DNA of 64,000 nucleotides, from the NCBI GenBank assembly GCA_041391725.1, contig JAWKNL010000001.1, positions 372,001 to 436,000 on the forward strand, in the 5' to 3' direction. A program made the translations under genes and the position numbers. The notes below the pieces were generated by a model. The model did not search any database, had not been told where the DNA came from, and worked only from the letters and a program-made list of their open reading frames with translations. Below, in pieces: positions 9,781 to 16,911 of the stretch (position 1 is the first letter of the stretch; each line of letters opens with the position of its first letter). The DNA comes from JAGQVA01 sp041391725 (GTDB lineage Bacteria; Bacteroidota; Bacteroidia; J057).

Positions 9781-11234
9781 ATGATGAAAAATTTTCTACT
9801 CTCTTCTGTTATTTTGACCGTCTTTTTGTGTCTTTCCACTGCCTGTGGATCTTCCGGCAAAAAAGAAAATTCTGCCAGCAACCGCCTTCCCAATGTCGTC
9901 ATCATCTTCACCGATGACCAGGGTTATCAGGATCTGGGATGTTTTGGTTCGCCCGACATCCTCACACCCAATATCGATAAGATGGCAAAAGAAGGTGCGC
10001 GATTTTCGAGTTTTTACACCGCTCAGCCGGTCTGTTCTGCTTCGCGCTCCGCGCTTATGACCGGCTGCTATCCTGACCGGATGGGTGTTCATGGCGCATA
10101 TATGCCATTTTCAAAAAAGGCCCTCAACCTCAACGAAGTCACCATCGCCGAAATGCTCAAACCGCTGGGATATGCAACCGCGTGTTTTGGCAAATGGCAC
10201 CTGGGCGACCATCCCGATTATTTGCCTACCAAACAGGGATTTGACGAGTATTTTGGACTCCCTTTTTCCAACGATATGTGGGACAAACACCCCGAAAACA
10301 AAAACCATCGCTTCGGCAAACTTCCGCTGATTGAAGGTGATTCTATTATCACTTACCTGGAGGATCAGAGCATGCTCACCACCTGGTATACCGAACACGC
10401 AGTGGACTTTATCAACAGGAAAAAAGACGAGCCATTTTTCCTGTATGTTCCCCACTCAATGCCGCATGTGCCGCTGTTTGTCTCCGACAAGTTTAAAGGT
10501 AAATCTGCCCGTGGACTGTATGGCGATGTGATCATGGAAATCGACTGGTCGGTAGGACAGATTCTTCAGGCCCTGAAAGACAATGGGCTGGACGACAATA
10601 CACTGGTTATTTTCACCTCTGACAACGGCCCCTGGATGAGTTATGGAAAACACGCCGGTTCGGCGCTACCACTTCGCGAAGGAAAAGGCACCGTCCTCGA
10701 AGGCGGCGTGCGCGAACCAACCGTTATGCGCTGGCCGGGGAAAATCCCTGCCGGGCAGGAAGTACATAAACCCTGTATGACCATCGATATTCTCCCGACG
10801 CTGGCCGGACTGACCGGAGCGGAACTGCCGCCCCATACGATTGACGGGCTGGACATCTGGCCGATTATTTCAGGAGAAGAACACGCCCAAAATCCACATG
10901 AAGCCTATTTTTCTACTACCATACCAACGAACTTCAGGGCGTGCTCAGCAGCGACGGGCGCTGGAAACTGTATCTCCCACATCGCTACCGCTCCCTCAAT
11001 GGCCGTGAAGGAAACGATGACGGCACCCCGATTCCCTACGAGATGAACGATATGGGGCTGGAATTATACGACCTGGACAATGACATCAGCGAAACCAAAA
11101 ATGTAGCCGCAGAATTTCCGCAGGTCGTGGCAGAAATGGAGCAATACGTCGAAAAAGCCCGTGCAGAGCTTGGCGACAAACTCACCGAAAGGACAGGTGC
11201 AGGTGTTCGCCCGGTGGGCGAGCAGGTGTGGTAG
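9781..11234 (+). pseudogene. Sulfatase lipoprotein (type I, formylglycine-dependent), single frameshift
   Basis: This hydrolyses sulfate esters, probably on a polysaccharide. I chose the ATG at 9781, because it puts a lipoprotein signal (FLCLSTAC) at the start. The metal site has FTDDQGY (residues 43-49). The active-site motif VCSASRSALMTG has the Cys (residue 85) to be oxidised to formylglycine and the following Arg 89. GKWHLGD and SDNGPW are also typical. The first frame ends at 11046 and the true C-terminus is in the frame 10941-11234. Adding one T to the T5 run at 10908-10912 restores EAYFFYYHTNELQGVLSSDG, so a single homopolymer deletion explains the break. A dedicated FGE enzyme is not next to it. 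Confidence 0.87.
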
Positions 11235-11240
11235 CCGGGC

Positions 11241-11376
11241 CTTCGAGTGACCTCAGGCACCGGCACTTCGAGGGACCTCAGGCACCGGCACTTCGAGGGA
11301 CCTCAGGCACCGGCAAGAGGGCCTATGCCCGAATTCTTGGTAAATAACCGGTGGCTGAGGCTCTCGAAGCCCCGGG
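11241..11376. repeat. Three 25-bp tandem repeats plus inverted copy (CTTCGAG...CACCGG element)
   Basis: CTTCGAGNGACCTCAGGCACCGGCA occurs three times in tandem (11241-11265, 11266-11290, 11291-11315). An inverted relative (ACCGGTGGCTGAGGCTCTCGAAGCC) lies at about 11349-11373, so the region can fold into a long hairpin. A single related copy is at 40775-40798. It lies between the convergent sulfatase and agmatine deiminase genes, where a palindrome could also help to end transcription. Confidence 0.8.
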
Positions 11377-11379
11377 CCC

Positions 11380-12450
11380 CTAAGCAGGTTCCTGCTGGCT
11401 CAGGCAGTGAAAACTGCCCAACCCCCAGACAATATCTGTGGAATCAAGCCCGACGACTTTCCGGTCGGGGAAACACGATGTCAGGATGTCGAGTGCGTCT
11501 TTGTCCTGCGCGCAGCGATAGGTCGGCACGATGACGAGACCGTTTGCGATATAAAAATTGGCATAAGAAGCCGGCAATTGCCGGTTGTCGTACCATACCG
11601 GATCAGGCATGGGCAGTTCGATGACCTTGAGCGGAGTGCCATCGTGCAGGGTCATGGCCTTCAGGGCGTGAAGGTTTTCCTGAAGGGGTGCATAATTGTC
11701 GTCCGAAGGGTTGGATTCTACCACCGTGAACCACGGTATCGCGGCTCACAAAACGGGTGATATCGTCAATATGACCGTCGGTGTCGTCACCGACAATGCC
11801 ATCGCCCAACCAGAGGATCTGTTGTTGTCCGTAATAATCGCAGAGATAACGTTCGATTTCTGCTTTGGAGAGGTGCGGATTGCGGTTGGGGTTGAGCAGG
11901 CAGGCGGTAGTGGTCATCAGGGTTCCATCGCCATTTACCTCGATCGAACCGCCTTCCATGATGATACCCGGGCGGTATATCGGCACACCCAGATAGCCCG
12001 CGGCTTTGACCGGAATTTCATTGTCCAGATCAAAAGGCGGATATTTTCCTCCCCATGCGTTGTAATTCCACTTCACTACGGCTTTGGGCTGGGGCGAATG
12101 CGGGTTTACCACAAAAGCTGGCCCATGGTCACGGCACCAGGCATCATTGGTAGGGAAAATATGAAAAAACACCTGATCCATGTCTGCACCTGCTTTGGAA
12201 AGCATTTCGGCCACATGGTCGCGCATGGCGGGGTCGTTGACATTGATATGCACCTCTTCCTGCGTGGTGAGCAGGCGCACAAACTCGCAGTAAACCGGGT
12301 AAATACTGGCAATTTTTCCCGGCCAGGACTCTTCATTGTGCGGCCAGCTCAGCCAGGTAGCGATATGCGGTGCCCATTCGGCTGGAAAGGTATATCCTTC
12401 AGCCCGGGAGTATGGGGTTGGGGAATGGATGAATTGGAATCAGACGTCAT
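11380..12450 (-). pseudogene. aguA: Agmatine deiminase (PAD family), two frameshifts
   Basis: Converts agmatine to N-carbamoylputrescine. The start at 12450 is 3 bases after the upstream amidase stop. Family landmarks are clear once frames are joined: FPAEWAPHIATWLSWPHN, VHINVNDPAMRDHV, FHIFPTNDAWCRDHGPAF, WNYNAWGGKYPPFDLD, IIMEGGSIEVNG, LGDGIVGDDTDGHIDDITRF and the C-terminal catalytic Cys in GLGSFHCLSQQEP. One break is near 12396, where GG must be GGG to read GLKGYTFPAEW. The other is near 11730, an extra C after GTGGTT, beyond which VVESNPSDDNY continues. Both are single-base indels in a gene that is normally single copy, so sequencing error is as likely as true inactivation. It forms an operon with the amidase. 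Confidence 0.88.
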
Positions 12451-12453
12451 AAA

Positions 12454-13328
12454 TTATTCCTGATCGATAAAACGCTGGAGAATAGGCTGATAGGTATCGA
12501 TGCGGCGGTCGCGCAAAAACGGCCAGTGGGTGCGGTAGCTGTCAGAAGCAGCGAGGTCAATTTCCTGAACGTGAACCACTTCCTCTTCGTGCCCGGCCTT
12601 GTAGAGCAGTCTGCCGAAGGGATTGGAGACAAACGATCCGCCCCAGAACTTCATCTCACCTTCGATGCCCACGCGGTTGACAGAAACGACAGGCACACCA
12701 TTGGCGACCGAGTGGCTGCGCTGGATGGTTTGCCAGGCGTTGTACTGTTCGTCGTTGGTGGCGGCATCCTGGCTGAGCGCCCAGCCGATGGCGGTGGGGT
12801 AGAAGAGCATTTCTGCGCCCATGAGGCTGGTGATGCGGGCGGCTTCGGGTGCCATTGGTCCCAGCAAATGAGCACACCGATGGTGGCGTAGGCGGTTTTA
12901 AATACCCGGTAGCCCGTATCGCCGGGGGTGAAATAAAACTTTTCGTAATAGCCCGGGTCGTCGGGGATATGATTTTTGCGGTATTTGCCGAGGTAGGAAC
13001 CATCGGCATCGATGACGGCCACGGTATTGTGGTAGAGGCCCTGGGCGCGGCGCTCGAAGAGCGAGGCGATGATGACGATATTCAGCCTTTTTGCCAGTTC
13101 CTGGCAGGCGACCGAGGGGCCATCGGGAATCGCTTCGGCGAGGCCGAAGTTGTCATAGCTTTCGATATCACAGAAATAGAGCGAACCAAACAACTCCTGC
13201 AGGCAGACAATCTGCGCACCTTTGGCGGCGGCTTCTTCCACTTTGAGGAGCGCTTTGGCGCGGTTGGCTTCCACATCCGCGGAGCAGGACATCTGCACCA
13301 GACCGACGTTTACGATTTTATTTTTCAA
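12454..13328 (-). pseudogene. aguB: N-carbamoylputrescine amidase, single frameshift
   Basis: This nitrilase-superfamily enzyme hydrolyses N-carbamoylputrescine to putrescine, CO2 and ammonia. The catalytic triad is visible: Glu45 in CLQELFGS, Lys118 in KYRKNHIPDD and Cys155 in GVLICWDQW. The first frame leaves register just after that Cys. The remainder (EAARITSLMGAEMLFYPTAIGW through FLRDRRIDTY) is in the frame ending at 12454. One missing base near 12845 (CCGAA should be CCGGAA) restores CWDQWHPEAARI. The joined length is about 291 residues, usual for the family. The agmatine deiminase gene follows after 3 bases, so the two make a two-gene agmatine-to-putrescine operon. Nothing recognisable lies in the 260 bases upstream. 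Confidence 0.88.
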
Positions 13329-13592
13329 GGTATATCATTTTCTCCCTGCAAAAATAGACAGGCGCGAGGGTTTTGCAAAATGGGGGGAGAGGAATTGGCG
13401 AACTGCAACCCTGTGGACAACCAGTTCTTTTATAAATCTGCCTGCCAGGCAAGCGGGGAAAAACATACGGCCAGATATATGATATTTCTTTATAAATATT
13501 TGGATGATTGAGGGAAATTTAGCAGATTTATACGCCCGGATATTGAGCGTAAAGCGAAGTCCTTTAAGGATTGGTTATTTATGGTATGAACG

Positions 13593-13709
13593 ATGAGCAT
13601 CACTTGTCACGAATCTATCAAAACCACGGAGTGGTATCTGCATGTGCGGAAAGACGCAGAGGAGAAACTGCGCAGTCCGCTGGAGGACATGGATATTGAA
13701 GATATTTAG
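13593..13709 (+). pseudogene. C-terminal remnant of a tyrosine recombinase (integrase)
   Basis: A 38-codon frame reads CHESIKTTEWYLHVRKDA followed by EEKLRSPLEDMD and a stop at 13709. This matches the end of XerD/phage-type integrases: the conserved (G)HESIKTTExYxHV block carries the last catalytic His and the nucleophilic Tyr, and RSPLD-like tails are common in Bacteroidota integrases. Everything upstream is missing. It marks an old integration event at the edge of an AT-rich gene cassette. Confidence 0.6.
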
Positions 13710-13781
13710 GGGATATAGGCAATATTGCGGGTGCGAAGGTGTTATACCAAACTCAAAAAAGAACAATAAAAATAAATAAAT

Positions 13782-14243
13782 ATGAAAATAAACTGGGGAA
13801 AAGTCTTGGATTTCGCCCTTGATGCAGGCGTAACGGTAGCAAAAACTGAATTGTGGGTAAACGAGAAAATTCGAGAACTATCGGATAGCCGCACCCAAAA
13901 CCAAGCATTAGTTGAAATTGCATATGAAGTTGCAAAAATGGACAATGATGCATGGCAGTATCTAAAACTACACCTTGACATAAAGGCAGGAAAAAACGAA
14001 TTGGCTGATTTTATGCTGAATTATTGCAACTATGTCGTAAACCTTGAAAACAGTAAAATCAAAGGCTTATTATCGGCAAATATCAATGAAGCCTTTGAAA
14101 CACTTCAGTTTGATTTCAGAAACGGGATGGATGTTTTTGAAATGGCAGCGCATTATGGAATATTAGCAGCATATAGTGAGTCTAGCCCAAGAGCAAATTC
14201 TTTAACTCAAGCCTTTGGAAGGTTATTAAATGGTGGTGAATGA
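13782..14243 (+). CDS. Uncharacterised soluble protein, first gene of AT-rich cassette
   Basis: I do not recognise this 153-residue protein. It is predicted helical and soluble, with no signal peptide or membrane segment. An early stretch is INWGKVLDFALDAGVTVAK and the end has ANSLTQAFGRLLNGGE. The start follows an A-rich leader (AATAAAAATAAATAAATATG), a normal Bacteroidota translation start. It shares the ATGA stop/start overlap with the membrane-protein gene downstream, so the two are translationally coupled. Base composition is clearly more AT-rich than the agu genes before it, and an integrase remnant lies just upstream, both pointing to horizontal transfer. Confidence 0.75.
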   Translation: MKINWGKVLDFALDAGVTVAKTELWVNEKIRELSDSRTQNQALVEIAYEVAKMDNDAWQYLKLHLDIKAGKNELADFMLNYCNYVVNLENSKIKGLLSANINEAFETLQFDFRNGMDVFEMAAHYGILAAYSESSPRANSLTQAFGRLLNGGE

Positions 14244-15172
14244 TTTACGATATTTTCAAAATATCATTATTAATATTATTTATAATTATTTTTGGAGAAT
14301 ATTCAAAAGTAATTGGAGGGTTTTTGTGGGCAATCCTAGCATTAGGGTTACGTATTCCATTAATAGGAAAATTATATCGTTTTATACTTTTCGACAAGAT
14401 TAAATTTTCGGTTTTAATAAAGGCCGCCACATGGGCTATTGGTGCGAGTGGGATATTAATGGGTATTTTTGTTTATTATCTACTATTTCAACCAACTGGC
14501 AATCAAGTTGAAAATTGGATTATTCTTATTTCATCTGTTAGCGTAATCGTCAATTTCTTTCACCGTACAATGTATTTAGATATGCTTGACTACGAGGATA
14601 TTCATGCTTTTGGTCAAAAGTATGTCCGGAAAGTTATGGGAGACGAAGCAGCATCACTCATGGATGATAACGAGATTAAGCCCAAATTGATATTTTCAAA
14701 TCTGATTGATACAGAAGTTATTCGATTTCTTCGATATTTGGTCTGCATAGGTGTATTCTACTTTTCGGCAAATCAACTTAATTTTTTTGATATTAAAAGC
14801 GGTTATTCCTCAAATTCTGATTTGTTGTTGTGTATAAAATACGCCTTTGCATTTGTTCCAATCGAAAAAGTAAGTAATATCGAAGTGGCGTTTGAGGGTA
14901 ATTTCTGGGATGCAGTAAATGTATTTCTGGGTATTGGGGTCTTTTTATGGACAATAGTGTTTTTTAACGTCGTTCTGAACGAAGCAACTACGATTATTCA
15001 GCAACATAAGAATAAAAACAGCGAAAATACCTTGGAAAAAAAATTTGACAATTTAGAAAATGTCTTAGGAAATATTTTCATTCACTTTCGAGGGCTGTTA
15101 GATAATCTTGAAAAGAAAATTGATAATATGGACGAAAAAACCGAAAACGAAAAGTATGGGCAATTCTTCTAA
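14240..15172 (+). CDS. Uncharacterised multi-pass membrane protein with C-terminal coiled coil
   Basis: A 310-residue protein that I cannot assign. Hydrophobic segments appear near residues 5-20, 24-40, 58-85, 93-110, 160-180 and 225-250, giving about six membrane passes. The last 60 residues are a charged, heptad-like stretch (NTLEKKFDNLENVLGN ... LLDNLEKKIDNMDEK), probably a cytoplasmic coiled coil. Translation is coupled to the preceding gene through ATGA, and a third small frame begins inside its 3' end at 15156. A membrane protein with a cytoplasmic oligomerisation tail coupled to a soluble partner fits a transport, signalling or defence role, but nothing here decides between them. Confidence 0.75.
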   Translation: MIYDIFKISLLILFIIIFGEYSKVIGGFLWAILALGLRIPLIGKLYRFILFDKIKFSVLIKAATWAIGASGILMGIFVYYLLFQPTGNQVENWIILISSVSVIVNFFHRTMYLDMLDYEDIHAFGQKYVRKVMGDEAASLMDDNEIKPKLIFSNLIDTEVIRFLRYLVCIGVFYFSANQLNFFDIKSGYSSNSDLLLCIKYAFAFVPIEKVSNIEVAFEGNFWDAVNVFLGIGVFLWTIVFFNVVLNEATTIIQQHKNKNSENTLEKKFDNLENVLGNIFIHFRGLLDNLEKKIDNMDEKTENEKYGQFF

Positions 15173-15287
15173 ACGCAAAAAAGATGAAAAAAGAAAAAAA
15201 ACGCTCTTAAGTAGAATTCGGGGATGGTTGAAAATAGGCAAAATTTTTGTTCTTTTGGGTTGGGCGCAATTCAAATTGTCGCAGTGA
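15156..15287 (+). CDS. Small basic peptide with one hydrophobic segment, overlapping ORF
   Basis: A 43-codon frame starts at ATG 15156, overlaps the membrane-protein gene by 17 bases and ends at TGA 15285-15287. The product begins MGNSSKRKKDEKRKKTLLS and has a hydrophobic stretch LKIGKIFVLLGWAQF. A lysine-rich N-terminus followed by a short membrane-like helix would suit a small membrane peptide. The overlap continues the pattern of the two preceding genes, which favours a real third member. The length is small enough that chance cannot be excluded. Confidence 0.35.
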   Translation: MGNSSKRKKDEKRKKTLLSRIRGWLKIGKIFVLLGWAQFKLSQ

Positions 15288-15654
15288 AAAAAAGATCCTC
15301 CCCGAAAGGGGCCTGGCCTTTCCGTTATCGTCGGGATGACGGTTTGCGTCGGGAAAAACCGTCATCCCGAACGAGCGATAGCGTCGCAGATCCCGAAGGA
15401 GGGACCTTTAAAGCGAACCGACTGCAGTGGGCGACATTTTGGTTTGCGCCCGGCTGTTACCAGGTGGTTGATAGTGGCTTAGCCCAGCCCCACAAGTTAT
15501 CGGTTGGGCAGGTGTCCAAAAGTGGTTGGGAAACGAGAAAAAAGGGGCACTATCTACAATCTCTCTTTTCAAATAAAATATGGATAAAATACGGATATTC
15601 CATCTTGGAATTATCCCAGTTTTTGATTACTTTTGGGTAAATTATGGATAAAAT
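15288..15654. repeat. Intergenic region with 14-bp inverted repeat (CGGGATGACGGTTT)
   Basis: The arms are CGGGATGACGGTTT (15332-15345) and AAACCGTCATCCCG (15356-15369), a perfect 14-bp stem with a 10-base loop. It is flanked by GATCC/GGACC-type sequence like the 'GTCATCCCGAACGA...' dispersed repeats common in Bacteroidota. It could end transcription of the cassette. A 138-codon ORF through this stretch runs over the palindrome and shows no protein-like features. No gene is seen up to 15654. Confidence 0.7.
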
Positions 15655-16732
15655 ATGGACAAAAAGCTTAGTTGATTTTGCCACAACCCAGAGAATCATC
15701 ACTAAGGTAGGACTCATCGACTCCTTTTCTTTAAAGGTCAGTGGCTGACCCTTGAAAAACAGGAAAATCGATACCTAAAAGAACTCGCAAAATTGCAACT
15801 ATTCAGAGTATCGTCTCATCAACCCGAATTGAAGGCGCAACACTTACCAATGAGGAGATTGAAACCCTGATTAAGAATCTGAAAATCAACAAACTGGAAA
15901 GCAGAGATGAACAGGAAGTCATGGGATACTTTGAGGTGCTGGAAATCATCCTTCTTGACAACTTTGATACCATCGGCTTGACTGGGAAGGGAACATCTTT
16001 CATCTTCATAACCTCCTTTTGAAATTTAGTTCCAAAGACCAAAGTCATAAAGGCAGTTACAAGCAATTGTCAAACAAAGTTGTAGCAACTTACCCTGGCG
16101 GTAGCCAAAAAATTATTTTTAGTACTACTGAACCTTTTTTGGTTAAACCAGAAATGGATAATCTCCGGAATGGACAAACAAGGGATTTGCCGAAGGTAAT
16201 ATCCACCCTTTAATCCTTATCGGCGCATTTATTTATGAGTTCCTTTCTATACACCCTTTTCAGGATGGCAATGGTAGATTATCGCGATTATTGACTACCC
16301 TGTTACTTTTGAGGCAGGATTATGGCTTTGTTCAATACGTTTCGTTTGGAAATGAGGTAGAGCGCAGAAAAAAGAATATTATCAAGCCCTGATGGATGCG
16401 CAACAAAAGAGAAATACGAAGAAGAAATCATTAGTGTATGGATTTTGTTTTTCCTGGATTGCCTCGAATCATTGATTGTGAAACTTCAAACCAAATATGA
16501 ACAATACAAGGAAAAAGGGCCATACCTGAATGAAAGACAAAAAAAGATACTCGATTTCATAAGAGAGAATGAACCGCTGAAAGTCGGAGATATCACAACT
16601 TCTTTTGAAAACGAGTCCAGAAATACCCTCAAAAAAGACCTCCAATATTTGAACCAGGAAGGCGTAATTGATAAATTAGGGCAGGGAAAGGGGACTATTT
16701 ACGTCATACGATCAAAAGGCGATGGAGAATAG
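15655..16732 (+). pseudogene. Fic-family AMP-transferase relic, multiply frameshifted
   Basis: Fic enzymes transfer AMP to target proteins. The start is approximate. The N-terminal inhibitory helix motif is present at about 15810 (IVSSTRIEGATLTNEEIE, an [S/T]xxxE(G) motif). The catalytic loop HPFQDGNGRLSRLL lies near 16250. The C-terminal winged helix is the open frame from 16445 (LNERQKKILDFIRENEPLKV, then KKDLQYLNQEGVIDKLGQGK). Several indels interrupt it, for example near 15740, 15965, 16190 and 16370. The final 106 bases are duplicated at 19905-20010, on the far side of the next gene. Confidence 0.75.
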
Positions 16733-16736
16733 ACCG
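16631..16736 (+). repeat. 106-bp direct repeat (fic 3' end), copy 1
   Basis: This is the last coding part of the fic relic. It recurs at 19905-20010 with only 2 differences in 106 bases. The copies flank the 908-residue T9SS gene. Confidence 0.92.
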
Positions 16737-16911
16737 GACGGGCTGCCGGACGCCATAAAGCCGGTAAAATCTCCTTACGCCTGCCCGTCCCCAAAACCAA
16801 TACTGCGCGGCACGGTATGCGTATGTCCGCTATGAGCAAGAAGAAAAATATAGGAACTCTATTACTTCCAGAAGATCGACCCCGCTGGGCCAGCCAAACA
16901 AAATCCATCTC

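Noticed and set aside
15224..15640. 138-codon ORF
   Set aside because: It spans a perfect 14-bp inverted repeat and palindromic dispersed-repeat sequence, and its translation is low in protein-like features.
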